Positions 1-7,741 of a stretch of DNA of 64,000 bases are shown piece after piece. Where the stretch lies: positions 744,001-808,000 of the forward strand of contig NZ_JAFJMJ010000002.1 of the NCBI RefSeq assembly GCF_017309385.1, given 5' to 3'. Position numbers and translations under genes: made by a program. The stretch comes from Amycolatopsis sp. 195334CR (lineage in GTDB: Bacteria > Actinomycetota > Actinomycetes > Mycobacteriales > Pseudonocardiaceae). The notes under the pieces were generated by a model. The model was not told where the DNA came from. It worked only from the letters and a program-made list of their open reading frames with translations, and ran no database searches. Every line of letters starts with the position of its first letter. Positions within the stretch are counted from its first letter, which is position 1.

Positions 1-1
1 G

Positions 2-1153
2 GTGGCGGCCGATCCCGACAACCTGGCGCTGCGCGAGGACTTCGTCACGCTGCTGCTGGAGCAGGACCCGGGCCGCGCCGCCACCGAGCTGACGGCGTTC
101 GAGGCGCACGGCGGTGATCCGGCGCGGGTCCGCCTGCTGCGTGCCCGGCTGATGGCCGCGCGGCTGCGCACCTCGACCCCGCCGCCCGCCGAAACCGCGG
201 CACCCGCGCCGAAACCGGTACCGGTCCCGGTGGACGAAGACCGTCAGGACACCGGCGCCGCGGTGTCCATGTGGGACGCCGAACGCCCGGCGGTGACGCT
301 GGCCAACGTCGCCGGTCTCGCCGAGGTCAAACGGCACCTGGACACCGCGTTCCTGGCGCCGCTGCGCAATCCCGAGCTGGCGGCGGCGTTCGGGCAGAAG
401 CCGGGCGGATCGCTGCTGATGTACGGCCCGCCCGGGTGCGGCAAGACGTTCATCGCCAGGGCGATCGCCGGTGATCTCGGCGCGTCCTTCATCCACGTGA
501 CGCTCGCGGACCTGCTCAGCAAGTGGATCGGGGAGAGCGAGAAGGCCATCCAGAGCGTGTTCCGCCACGCCCGCGCGGCGGCGCCGTGCGTGATCTTCTT
601 CGACGAGTTCGACGCGCTCGGCGGACGGCGGACCTCCGGTGGTGGTGGGTCGCAGGCGATGCGGATGCTCGTCACCCAGCTGCTGGAGGAACTCGACGGC
701 GTGGCCGGGGCCAACGACGGGGTCTACTTCCTGGCCGCGACGAACCGGCCGTGGGACATCGACCCCGCGCTGCGCCGCCCGGGCCGGATCGACAAGACGG
801 TGCTGGTGCTGCCGCCGGACGCGGTCGCCAGGGCGGCGATCGTGCAGGGTGCGCTGGACGGCAAGCCCGCCGCCGAGGTCGACGTGGTCGCCGTCGCGGC
901 GGCGACCGAGGGGTTCTCCGGCGCCGACCTCGCGCACCTGACGACCACCGTGCTGCAGGAGGCGATGGTCGAGTCGATGAGCCGCGGTGAGCTGGTGCCG
1001 GTCACCACCGACGCGGTGCTGACCGCGGCCGGTGGCGTCGTCCCGTCCACGGCGTCGTGGTTCGACCAGGTGGCGCCGGTGCTGGAGTACGGCGTCGACG
1101 ACGGCACCTTCGACCAGCTCCGCGCGTACCGGGTCAAGCGGGGCATGCGATGA
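2..1153 (+). CDS. AAA+ ATPase, 5' end outside window
   Basis: This is an ATP-driven remodelling ATPase of the classical AAA (spastin/FtsH/Cdc48-like) type; its substrate is unknown. The visible 383 residues show a short helical TPR-like N-terminus (1-55), a Pro/Ala linker (58-80), then one AAA module with Walker A GPPGCGKT (142-149), Walker B VIFFDE (197-202), sensor-1 AATN (247-250) and an RRPGR arginine-finger motif (260-264). The apparent GTG start at the window edge is probably an internal valine, because the frame is open to the edge and the residues read like the middle of a TPR helix. Its stop overlaps the next gene as ATGA, so the two are translationally coupled and likely act together. 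Confidence 0.85.
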   Translation: MAADPDNLALREDFVTLLLEQDPGRAATELTAFEAHGGDPARVRLLRARLMAARLRTSTPPPAETAAPAPKPVPVPVDEDRQDTGAAVSMWDAERPAVTLANVAGLAEVKRHLDTAFLAPLRNPELAAAFGQKPGGSLLMYGPPGCGKTFIARAIAGDLGASFIHVTLADLLSKWIGESEKAIQSVFRHARAAAPCVIFFDEFDALGGRRTSGGGGSQAMRMLVTQLLEELDGVAGANDGVYFLAATNRPWDIDPALRRPGRIDKTVLVLPPDAVARAAIVQGALDGKPAAEVDVVAVAAATEGFSGADLAHLTTTVLQEAMVESMSRGELVPVTTDAVLTAAGGVVPSTASWFDQVAPVLEYGVDDGTFDQLRAYRVKRGMR

Positions 1154-2409
1154 GCGGGGCCGTGGCGAAGGATCTGGACCTGGCCTGGGAACTGCTCGCC
1201 GCGCAGCCGACGCACCCGCAGGTCGCCGAGCTGGCGCTGCGGGTGCTCGCGGCCCAGCCGGAGCGGAACAGCGCGCTGATGGCGCTCGGCAACCACCGTC
1301 ACGCGTGCGGTGAGCTCGACGAGGCGCGGCGGTTGTTCCTCCAGGTGGCCGGTCGCCGCGACGGGTGGTTCACCATGGCGGCCCGGTCGCTGCGGCGGCT
1401 GGAAACCACGGCGAACAACCACGACGAGGCGTTGCGGTGGGCGCGCACCGTGGTGGCCGAGGAGCAGGAGGAGTGGGACGACCGGATGCAACTGGGCCAC
1501 GCCCAGGCCCGCGCCGGCGAGCACGAGGCCGGGTGGCGCCACCTCGACGAGGCGGTGGCACTGTGCTCGCGGACCGCGCCGGACGACCTCTCCGAAGCGC
1601 TCCGGAAACGGGCGGAGTACCTGCTGGGGAGCTTCGCCCCGCCCGAACGGTTCGCGCCCGCGGCCGAGGAGGCCATCCGGGCCAACGCGGCGGACTCCTG
1701 GGTCGCCGTGCTGCTCGGCTTCGCCTACATGGCGCAGTACCGGTTCGAAGACGCCGAACAACTCGGGTTGCGCCAGCTGCGCGAGGACCCGACCGACGAC
1801 GTGGCGCAGAGCCTGGTCGAGGGAGCCAGGGCGATGCTGCGGATCGTGGAGAAGGCACGCGACGAGGACATCACCCTGGAGGACATCCAAGGCACCGGCG
1901 CGGTCGAGATGGCGTGGCGGCAGATCCGCGACGAGCAGATCGGGGTCGACCTGCCGTCCGCGCTGGCGGCGCTGGACGGCGTGCTGCCCGACGGCCTGCG
2001 TGCCACCCTCCGGCCGGGGGCCGAGGACCTGGCCGGGCAGAAGGTCGGCTCGATGGCGGCGAAGCACCTGGTGGCCCGGCACGACGGCCAGGAGGCGGGC
2101 ACCGGTGCCGCCTGGGGGACGGACGAGCCGTTCCGCCTGCTGTCCGCGGCCGAGATCCTCGCCATGGACGCCGAGATCGAGGCCGATCCGGCGGCGCACC
2201 CCGGCTGGCCGGAGAACGAGGTCTGGGAGCAGGTGATGACCGACGACGCCGGTGCGTACCTGGTCGCCGTCGCGTTCGGGACGCTGGTCAAGCGCCGGCC
2301 GGGACAACCGGACGAGCCCGTCGCCGCGTCGGTGGCCGACTGGATCTGGGACCGGGTGGCCGCTTTCGGCGGATCGGACCCGCGACCGGCGCCGAGGAAG
2401 CCCGAGTAA
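1150..2409 (+). CDS. TPR-like repeat protein coupled to the AAA+ ATPase
   Basis: This 419-residue, all-helical, Ala/Leu/Glu-rich protein has recurring 34-residue-like helix pairs (for example around AEYLLGSFAPPERFAPAAEE and LLGFAYMAQYRFEDAEQLG), as in tetratricopeptide repeats. No enzyme motif, signal peptide or membrane segment is visible. The ATG at 1150 is chosen because it forms an ATGA overlap with the ATPase stop; an upstream in-frame GTG lies inside the ATPase gene. TPR proteins usually hold partners together, so a substrate-adaptor role for the ATPase is inferred. The C-terminal third (after about residue 290) is not obviously repeat-like and is unrecognised. Confidence 0.75.
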   Translation: MSGAVAKDLDLAWELLAAQPTHPQVAELALRVLAAQPERNSALMALGNHRHACGELDEARRLFLQVAGRRDGWFTMAARSLRRLETTANNHDEALRWARTVVAEEQEEWDDRMQLGHAQARAGEHEAGWRHLDEAVALCSRTAPDDLSEALRKRAEYLLGSFAPPERFAPAAEEAIRANAADSWVAVLLGFAYMAQYRFEDAEQLGLRQLREDPTDDVAQSLVEGARAMLRIVEKARDEDITLEDIQGTGAVEMAWRQIRDEQIGVDLPSALAALDGVLPDGLRATLRPGAEDLAGQKVGSMAAKHLVARHDGQEAGTGAAWGTDEPFRLLSAAEILAMDAEIEADPAAHPGWPENEVWEQVMTDDAGAYLVAVAFGTLVKRRPGQPDEPVAASVADWIWDRVAAFGGSDPRPAPRKPE

Positions 2410-2419
2410 CGCGCGAGAC

Positions 2420-2447
2420 GGCGGTTCGACCCGTGGGCCGAACCGCC
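2420..2447. terminator. Bidirectional hairpin between convergent genes
   Basis: GGCGGTTCG (2420-2428) pairs perfectly with CGAACCGCC (2439-2447), leaving a 10-nt loop. It sits between the stop of the TPR gene (2409) and the stop of the GH62 gene (2459, minus strand). It has no T-run, as is common in high-GC actinomycetes. Confidence 0.7.
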
Positions 2448-2458
2448 GCCTCGGGCGA

Positions 2459-3943
2459 TCAGCGTTGCAGGGTCAGCAGACCCGGCCGGTAGGGCAGACG
2501 GCCGTAGTCGCCGCCCGAGTTGGGGTCGCGGCCCTGGTAGAGCAACTGCAGGTTGCAGGGATCGATGGTCTTGGTCTGGTCGGGGTTCGTGCGGATCAGG
2601 TCACCGTGGCTGATGTCGTTGGTCCAGGTGGCGCCGCTGTTCGCCTTGCCGGCGAAGGGATTGCTCTCGCTCGTGGCCTGCGGGGTCCACGAACCGCCCA
2701 GGCTGCTCGAGGTGAACGAACGGAAGTAGCGCCCGTTGTTCCCGATCGCCTCGACGATCATCAGGTACTGGTTCTGGCCCTGGACCTTGTAGACCTCGAC
2801 GGCTTCGAACAGGTTGTTCGTCGTGTCGCTCATGATGGTCGTGTAGGACGAGCCGAAGTTCCCCGGGAAGTTCCCGAGCGGCATGCTGGACCGGTAGATC
2901 TTGCCGTTGTCCCCGGCGAAGAACAGGTACATGTTCGTGCCGTCACCGATCAGCGTCTGGTCGATCGGGCCGGTGCCGGAGCCGGTGATGCTCGCGGTGG
3001 ACAGCGTCTGCGGGGCCGACCAGCCGTTCGGGTTGGTGGGGTCGCTGGAGGTCCGGTAGCTGAACGCGGGCCCGCCCCACTGGTAGGCGAGCACCCAGAT
3101 GTTCTTCGGCGCGAAGTACAGCAGCGTGGGTGCGACGGTGCCGGAGTTCATCGTGTTCTGGCTGGCCGAGGCCATCTCGGACCAGTTGGTGAACGGGGTG
3201 AAGTTCATCGAGCCCCAGCTCGTGCCCGTGTCGTGCGTGGTCCCGTAGACCAGGTGCTTGCCGTTGTGGACGACGTGGGTGAAGTCCTTGAGGGAGACCC
3301 AGCCCTGCTTCGGTTGCGCCAGCGGTCCGGTCGACGTCCACTTGTAGGTCGACGGGAGGGTGCAGGCGCCGGGAACCTCGTCCACCCTGGCGAGCTGCCA
3401 CTGCTGGTTGGTCCCGTTCCAGTCGCCGTACTGGACGATGGCCGCGCCGTCCGCGGTCGACGCGCCGGACACCTCGACGGCCTTGCCGCTGTTGCGGTTG
3501 ATCAGCCGGACGTGGCCGCCGTCGGAGTCGGCGAGGCGGAACTGCTGGTTGGCCCCGTTGAGGTCGGGCCACTGCTGGATCTTCCCGCCGTCGGCGGTCG
3601 ACCAGTTGGTGACGTCGAGCACCTTGCCGGAGTTCTTCGACTTCAGCCGGTAGTAACCGCCGCCGGAGTCGACGAACTGCCACTGCTGGTTGGCGCCGTC
3701 GTGGCGGGCCCACTGGTGGATCGCCGCGCCGTCGGCGGTGGACACGCCGGAAACGTCCAGCGCCTTGCCGCTGTTGCGGTTGACCAGCACGTACCAGGCG
3801 CTCGTGTCGACGGTCGCCGCCGAGGCGGGACCGGTGTCGAGCGCGACCAGCGCGCCGGCCGAGAGAACGGTCGCGAGCAGGGGGATCAGCGCGCGGGCGC
3901 GGGGGTTTCGCCGACGGCGGGGAGCTCGACCCGTCGAACTCAT
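2459..3943 (-). CDS. Secreted GH62 alpha-L-arabinofuranosidase with N-terminal RICIN (CBM13) domain
   Basis: It removes arabinofuranosyl side chains from arabinoxylan outside the cell. The 494 residues begin with an Arg-rich signal peptide ending near residue 43 (ASA-A). A ricin-B/CBM13 lectin domain (about 46-187) carries three repeats with NQQW/NQQF motifs and repeated NSGK...V motifs. A complete GH62 five-blade propeller follows (about 193-494), recognised by [29 protein letters not shown] and [12 protein letters not shown]. The family's catalytic acids are expected in the KDF, PID and FEAVE segments, all present. A CebR-type box lies 56 bp upstream. It probably works with the GH10 xylanase at 5992-7086. 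GH62 is rarer in bacteria than GH43/GH51; the RICIN-first order is common in actinomycetes. Confidence 0.95.
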   Translation of the reverse strand: MSSTGRAPRRRRNPRARALIPLLATVLSAGALVALDTGPASAATVDTSAWYVLVNRNSGKALDVSGVSTADGAAIHQWARHDGANQQWQFVDSGGGYYRLKSKNSGKVLDVTNWSTADGGKIQQWPDLNGANQQFRLADSDGGHVRLINRNSGKAVEVSGASTADGAAIVQYGDWNGTNQQWQLARVDEVPGACTLPSTYKWTSTGPLAQPKQGWVSLKDFTHVVHNGKHLVYGTTHDTGTSWGSMNFTPFTNWSEMASASQNTMNSGTVAPTLLYFAPKNIWVLAYQWGGPAFSYRTSSDPTNPNGWSAPQTLSTASITGSGTGPIDQTLIGDGTNMYLFFAGDNGKIYRSSMPLGNFPGNFGSSYTTIMSDTTNNLFEAVEVYKVQGQNQYLMIVEAIGNNGRYFRSFTSSSLGGSWTPQATSESNPFAGKANSGATWTNDISHGDLIRTNPDQTKTIDPCNLQLLYQGRDPNSGGDYGRLPYRPGLLTLQR

Positions 3944-3998
3944 GGTGGTTCTCCTTCAGCATCAGGGCCGCACGAAGCCAGCAGCGGGGAGGGCAAGC

Positions 3999-4012
3999 TG
4001 GGAGCGCTCCCA
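3999..4012. promoter_or_regulatory. CebR-type operator upstream of the GH62 gene
   Basis: TGGGAGCGCTCCCA is a perfect 14-bp palindrome and matches exactly the operator of CebR/CelR, the cellobiose-responsive LacI-family repressor of Streptomyces and Thermobifida. It lies 56 bp upstream of the GH62 start, so cello-oligosaccharide induction of an arabinoxylan enzyme is inferred. No cebR gene lies in this window, so the repressor would act in trans. Confidence 0.9.
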
Positions 4013-4223
4013 ACCGTACTGCGGCCGCTGGGTGACCTCCAGGCGTTCTTGCTTCCCGAGTTCGGTCACGCCCGTGGTCGGGACCGTGGATCCGCAGGTC
4101 AGGGCCGGGAAACGCGGTGATAAGGCCGCGTGCCGGAGGCCGGTGCGTACTCCGGCCCGCCGGATGACGGCCGATCGGTGGCCCGTCGCGGGAGCGAAAT
4201 CACCGGCGGTGGGTGTTCGCCGG

Positions 4224-4553
4224 TCAGGCGGTGTTCTCGCCGGTGTGGCGGTCCAGTTCGGCGCGCAGGGCGCCGATCTCCTCGTGGGCTGCGGACAGTT
4301 CGGCTTCGAGGCCGGCGATGCGCGCCGCGGCCTGCAGGGGGTGGCCCTGGTCGAACAGCTCCCGCAGTCGCGCGGCCTGCTCCAGCTGGCGCCGCGAATA
4401 CCGGCGGTGCCCGCCCGCCGAGCGCTCGGGGCTGACCACGTCGGCGGTGTCGAGGCTGCGCAGGAAGGCGGTCTGCACGCCGAGCAGTTCCGCGGCCTGT
4501 CCCGTGGTGAACGCCGGGAAGTCCTGGTCGTCGAGCCTGCCCAGATCTGACAC
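4224..4553 (-). CDS. Small MerR-family regulator next to Hsp20
   Basis: This is a 109-residue DNA-binding protein. The MerR winged helix spans about residues 14-70 (FTTGQAAELLG, GGHRRYSRRQL) and is followed by a coiled coil (about 78-103) for dimerisation. There is no effector-binding domain, as in HspR-type repressors. The GTG at 4553 is the start because AGGAGG lies 5-10 bases upstream on the minus strand. It is divergent from hsp20, and its putative promoter overlaps the hsp20 promoter, so it probably controls the small heat-shock gene and itself. Whether it represses or activates cannot be read from the sequence. Confidence 0.85.
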   Translation of the reverse strand: MSDLGRLDDQDFPAFTTGQAAELLGVQTAFLRSLDTADVVSPERSAGGHRRYSRRQLEQAARLRELFDQGHPLQAAARIAGLEAELSAAHEEIGALRAELDRHTGENTA

Positions 4554-4579
4554 CAGTCCTCCTTTCGCAGCAGTTCACT

Positions 4580-4590
4580 CACCTTAGGTG
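4580..4590. promoter_or_regulatory. Palindrome in the merR/hsp20 divergent promoter
   Basis: CACCTTAGGTG is an 11-bp palindrome directly upstream of the hsp20 -35 box. Read leftwards, TTGTGT (4602-4607), 17 bases, then TAAGGT (4579-4584) form a possible merR promoter, so the palindrome overlaps the merR -10. It is a candidate MerR operator; no HAIR-type (CTTGAGT) repeat is seen. Confidence 0.45.
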
Positions 4591-4600
4591 CAGCGACTGG

Positions 4601-4629
4601 TTGACACAACCTCCAGTGCGCGCTACATA
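4601..4629 (+). promoter_or_regulatory. Sigma-70-type promoter of hsp20
   Basis: TTGACA (4601-4606), a 17-base spacer and TACATA (4624-4629) form a near-consensus housekeeping promoter about 90 bases upstream of the hsp20 start. Such a strong match is unusual in high-GC actinomycetes and suggests that expression is set by repression. Confidence 0.7.
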
Positions 4630-4719
4630 TTTTCCCGTAGCGGGAACAGGAAACCTGAGTCGAGCGTTAGCAAGTACGAACCGCCTCCCCAGCACGGGAG
4701 GCCTCGAGAGGAGGACGAC

Positions 4720-5154
4720 ATGATGTTGATGCGCACCGACCCGTTCCGTGAGCTCGACCGGCTCACCCAGCAGGTCTTCGGCACCCAGGGCACCAGCGCG
4801 CGCCCGGCCGCGATGCCGATGGACGCCTACCGCGAAGGCGACGACTACGTCGTGCGGTTCGACCTGCCCGGGGTCAGTGCCGACACGATCGACCTGGACG
4901 TGGAGCGCAACGTGCTCACCGTGCGGGCCGAGCGGCAGGCCGAGTTCGGCGACGATGTCGAGGTCAGCGTGTCCGAGCGGCCGCGCGGGGTGTTCAGCAG
5001 GCAGCTGTTCCTCGGCGAGTCCCTCGACACCGAGCGCATCGCGGCGGAGTACCACAGCGGGGTGCTGACCCTGCGCATCCCGGTCACCGAGCGGGCCAAG
5101 CCGCGCAAGATCGCGGTCGGCTCCCGCGAGGACGCCAAGCAGATCGACGCCTGA
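4720..5154 (+). CDS. Hsp20/alpha-crystallin small heat-shock protein
   Basis: This is an ATP-independent cytoplasmic holdase that binds unfolding proteins. The 144-residue product has a short N-terminal arm, an alpha-crystallin domain (about 38-128, with [20 protein letters not shown] and [12 protein letters not shown]) and a short tail carrying PRKIAV, close to the I-x-I/V anchor motif. An AGAGGAGG ribosome site (4707-4714) places the start at ATG 4720 (a second ATG follows at 4723); the long upstream extension of the frame is promoter DNA. A strong hairpin terminates the gene. The divergent MerR gene is the likely regulator. It resembles Hsp18-type proteins of Streptomyces. Confidence 0.93.
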   Translation: MMLMRTDPFRELDRLTQQVFGTQGTSARPAAMPMDAYREGDDYVVRFDLPGVSADTIDLDVERNVLTVRAERQAEFGDDVEVSVSERPRGVFSRQLFLGESLDTERIAAEYHSGVLTLRIPVTERAKPRKIAVGSREDAKQIDA

Positions 5155-5170
5155 CAGTCCCATTCGCTGC

Positions 5171-5197
5171 TGCCCCGGCCGCCCCGCGGCCGGGGCA
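5171..5197 (+). terminator. Strong hairpin terminator after hsp20
   Basis: A perfect 12-bp stem (TGCCCCGGCCGC at 5171-5182 with its complement at 5186-5197) closes a 3-base loop 16 bases after the hsp20 stop. Confidence 0.8.
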
Positions 5198-5221
5198 AGG
5201 CTGTGCCCCTGGACCACGAAC

Positions 5222-5707
5222 ATGTTCCACACCACGCTGTTCGGCTACGACCGGACCGACGTCGAAGACCACCTGAGACAAACCGAACTGGCCCACGCGA
5301 AGCTCGCGGACGAGCGTGATGCGCTCGTGGCCCGCTGTCGCGAACTCGAACGGCGCCTCGCGGCCGCGCACGACCAGAACGCCGAACTGCGGGCAACTGC
5401 CGCCCTGCTGCGCCGCGAGCCGATCGACGCCGCCGCCCTGCAGGAACGATTGCGGGGCATGCTCGATCTCGCCCGTGAGGAGGCGGCCGAGCACCTGGCC
5501 GCCGCGCGTACCCAGGCCGCCGAGCACCTGGCCGCCGCACGCGCCCAGGCGGAGGCTGAACTCGAGCGCGCTCGTCGCGAGGTGGCCGGGCTGCACCACG
5601 TGCGCGACCGGCTCCGTGACCAGCTGGCGCGGGCGGGCGCGCTGCTGGCCCAAGCTGAGTCCACAGTGGACGGGGAGGAGCGGCCTCCGCACCTGGCCGC
5701 GGCGTAG
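5222..5707 (+). CDS. DivIVA-like coiled-coil protein
   Basis: The 161-residue protein starts with FGYDRTDVEDHL, resembling the lipid-binding start of DivIVA/Wag31 (G-Y-x-x-x-x-V). It then forms an almost continuous coiled coil (about 18-155) rich in Glu, Arg and Ala, with a tandem repeat EEAAEHLAAARTQAAEHLAAARAQ (about 89-112). DivIVA proteins mark curved membrane and recruit polar-growth proteins. This one is much shorter than Wag31 and may be an accessory polarity or septum factor. It lies 67 bases after the hsp20 stop and is probably transcribed separately, given the intervening terminator. The function is an inference from the N-terminal motif and coiled coil only. Confidence 0.7.
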   Translation: MFHTTLFGYDRTDVEDHLRQTELAHAKLADERDALVARCRELERRLAAAHDQNAELRATAALLRREPIDAAALQERLRGMLDLAREEAAEHLAAARTQAAEHLAAARAQAEAELERARREVAGLHHVRDRLRDQLARAGALLAQAESTVDGEERPPHLAAA

Positions 5708-5950
5708 CTCCGAGCCGGTGGCTGCTGCCGCAGCCTCTTTGCCCGGGCAGAGCGGCGCCCGGCCATCGCCAGCCGCGTGCCGGGCTGTCGCCAACCGCGC
5801 GAAGCGGGCGCCCCGAGTTCGCTGGTGGTTACCGCGGCGCCCGCGGCTCGCCGGGCTTTCGGAGGTGTGCTCGGGAGCGCCCCGGATACCCGGCGGCCGC
5901 CCGCGAAAAACCGCTCTTGACGGCCGGACCAAGGCGACTTACAGTTCGCC

Positions 5951-5982
5951 CGAAACTTTCCCGTTCGCTTTCGAAACTTTCG
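5951..5982. promoter_or_regulatory. Two CGAAACTTTC boxes upstream of the xylanase
   Basis: CGAAACTTTC occurs at 5951-5960 and again at 5972-5981. The second copy extends to the perfect palindrome CGAAACTTTCG. The copies are 21 bp apart, two helical turns, on one face of the DNA. CGAAA-type elements have been described in Streptomyces xylanase promoters. The boxes end 9 bases before the GH10 start, so they overlap the leader or promoter and suit a repressor. Confidence 0.75.
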
Positions 5983-5991
5983 GGAGTTCGG

Positions 5992-7086
5992 ATGAAGCCG
6001 TTCCGCCTGCTCACCGTCGCGCTGACCGCGCTGGCGCTCCTGGCCCCCCTGCCCGCGACGGCTTCGCCCACGCACGGCCACGACGAATCCCTGCGGGAGG
6101 CGGCGCCGCGGGGCTTCCGCATCGGGACCGCGGTCGCCGGCGGCGGGCACCACGAGACGATGCCGTACCCGGACCCGTTCACCGCGGACAAGCCGTATCG
6201 CAAGCTGCTCGGCACCGAGTTCAGCTCGGTCTCGCCGGAGAACCAGATGAAGTGGGAGTACCTCCACCCGGAGCGCGACCGGTACGACTTCACCGCCGCC
6301 GACGCGATCGTGCGGTTCGCCCAGCGGCACCACCAGGTCGTCCGCGGGCACACCCTGCTGTGGCACAGCCAGAACCCGGATTGGCTGGAGAACAGCGACT
6401 TCACCCCGGCCCAGCTGCGCTCGATCCTGCGCGACCACGTGCGGAAGGTGGTCGGCCGGTACCGGGGCCAGATCCAGCAGTGGGACGTGGCCAACGAGAT
6501 CTTCACCGAGACCGGGGCCTTGCGCACCACCGAAAACATCTGGCTCCGCGAACTCGGCCCCGGCATCATCGCCGACGTGTTCCGCTGGGCGCACCAGGCC
6601 GACCCCCACGCGAAGCTCTTCTTCAACGACTACGGCGTGGAGGGCGTCAACGCCAAGAGCGACGCCTATCTGGCCCTGATCCAGCAACTGCGCGCCCAGG
6701 GTGTGCCGGTGCACGGGTTCTCGGCCCAGGGCCACCTGAGCCTGCGTTACGGTTTCCCGGCGGATCTGGAGACCAACCTCAACCGCTTTTCCGCGCTGGG
6801 GCTGCACACCGCGATCACCGAAGTCGACGTGCGCATGGACCTCCCGGAAAGCGGGGTGCCGACCGACGCGCAACTGGCCCAGCAGGCCGACTACTACCAG
6901 CGCATGCTTTCCGCGTGCCTCAACGTCCGCGGCTGCGATTCGTTCACCATCTGGGGATTCACCGACAAGTACTCGTGGGTGCCGGTGTTCTTCGAAGGGG
7001 AAGGCGCGGCAACGGTGATGTGGGACGACTTCTCGCGCAAACCGGCCTACCACGTCCTGCGCTCGACACTCGCCGCCGGGCGCTGA
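5992..7086 (+). CDS. Secreted GH10 endo-1,4-beta-xylanase
   Basis: It cleaves internal beta-1,4 bonds of xylan outside the cell. The 364-residue product has a Sec signal peptide (about 1-24, ending ATA-S) and one GH10 TIM barrel. The acid/base Glu is in WDVANEIF and the nucleophile Glu in HTAITEVDVRMD; FSSVSPENQMKWEY and VRGHTLLWHSQNPDW are classic GH10 substrate-site motifs. No carbohydrate-binding module is attached. The start is ATG 5992, which gives the signal peptide; the open frame upstream runs through the operator boxes. The closest partner is the GH62 debranching enzyme, but the two genes have different operators. Confidence 0.95.
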   Translation: MKPFRLLTVALTALALLAPLPATASPTHGHDESLREAAPRGFRIGTAVAGGGHHETMPYPDPFTADKPYRKLLGTEFSSVSPENQMKWEYLHPERDRYDFTAADAIVRFAQRHHQVVRGHTLLWHSQNPDWLENSDFTPAQLRSILRDHVRKVVGRYRGQIQQWDVANEIFTETGALRTTENIWLRELGPGIIADVFRWAHQADPHAKLFFNDYGVEGVNAKSDAYLALIQQLRAQGVPVHGFSAQGHLSLRYGFPADLETNLNRFSALGLHTAITEVDVRMDLPESGVPTDAQLAQQADYYQRMLSACLNVRGCDSFTIWGFTDKYSWVPVFFEGEGAATVMWDDFSRKPAYHVLRSTLAAGR

Positions 7087-7165
7087 GCGCGGACGGCGTT
7101 CCCGCACCTCAGCCGGTCGAACCCCGTTACCTATGGCGGCCGCGGCGAAGGCCGACAATGGTCCC

Positions 7166-7738
7166 GTGCACGTTCCCGAGCTGCTTCGACGCGCCACCGA
7201 CCTCATCCCCGACGACGCGAGAAGCGACGCCGGTCTCGTAGCCGCCGACGTCCGTGAATACCTCGTCGAGGACGAGTGGGATCTCGCGCTCGGCATTCTC
7301 GAGGACTTCGACGGAATCGAGTGGCAACCCGTCGAATACTGGGATCTCCTCGTCGAGGCCGCCCGGCAGCTGTTCCTCGAACGCCGGGCCGCCTGGTGCC
7401 GGTGGCGAGGCTGGGAAACCCGCAACGGCGTGGTCAAGGCCGACCTCCAGCTCGTCGCACCCGAAGCCGGGGGCCGTCACCTCCCGATCCCGGGGGACGG
7501 GAAACTGCGGCCGATGTGGGCGATCGGCCGGGCCGCGCCCGGGCCGCACGAGGATCTGCACATCGCGAGGATCTGGGTCGAATTCGCGCCCGAGCTCGAA
7601 CCCGGGGGCCGAGGTTCGGTCAGGCTCGCCCCGCTCACACCATTGAACTGGCGTCACCTCGCACCGGGGGACCCGATCACCATGCACGAACGCTCGCCGG
7701 TCGCGGGAATGGCGACGATCACCGAAATCCGGATGTGA
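7166..7738 (+). CDS. Hypothetical protein, about 190 residues
   Basis: I do not recognise this protein. It is soluble and acidic with an N-terminal helical part (VPELL...DDARSDAGLVAADVREYLVEDEWDLALGILEDF), like proteins that carry a small helical bundle, and a C-terminal beta-rich part ending in HLAPGDPITMHERSPVAGMATITEI. That end reads like an EF-Tu domain-2/3-type barrel or a DUF found next to helical-bundle domains in actinomycetes. GTG 7166 is chosen because the protein then starts at the helical domain; ATG 7133 would add 11 residues, and neither has a good ribosome site. The gene is convergent with the LysR gene, with 3 bases between their stops. Confidence 0.65.
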   Translation: MHVPELLRRATDLIPDDARSDAGLVAADVREYLVEDEWDLALGILEDFDGIEWQPVEYWDLLVEAARQLFLERRAAWCRWRGWETRNGVVKADLQLVAPEAGGRHLPIPGDGKLRPMWAIGRAAPGPHEDLHIARIWVEFAPELEPGGRGSVRLAPLTPLNWRHLAPGDPITMHERSPVAGMATITEIRM

Positions 7739-7741
7739 TCG

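Noticed and set aside
724..2307. Long minus-strand frame (527 codons)
   Set aside because: It runs antisense to the AAA and TPR genes, with Arg/Pro/His-rich shadow composition and no motif.
2252..4120. Long plus-strand frame (622 codons)
   Set aside because: Antisense to the GH62 gene, which has complete signal, RICIN and GH62 domains.
4588..4719. Upstream extension of the hsp20 frame to an ATG at 4588
   Set aside because: It contains the -35/-10 promoter, and a clear ribosome site lies before ATG 4720.
5245..7437. Long minus-strand frame (730 codons)
   Set aside because: Antisense to the DivIVA-like, xylanase and hypothetical genes; no motif.
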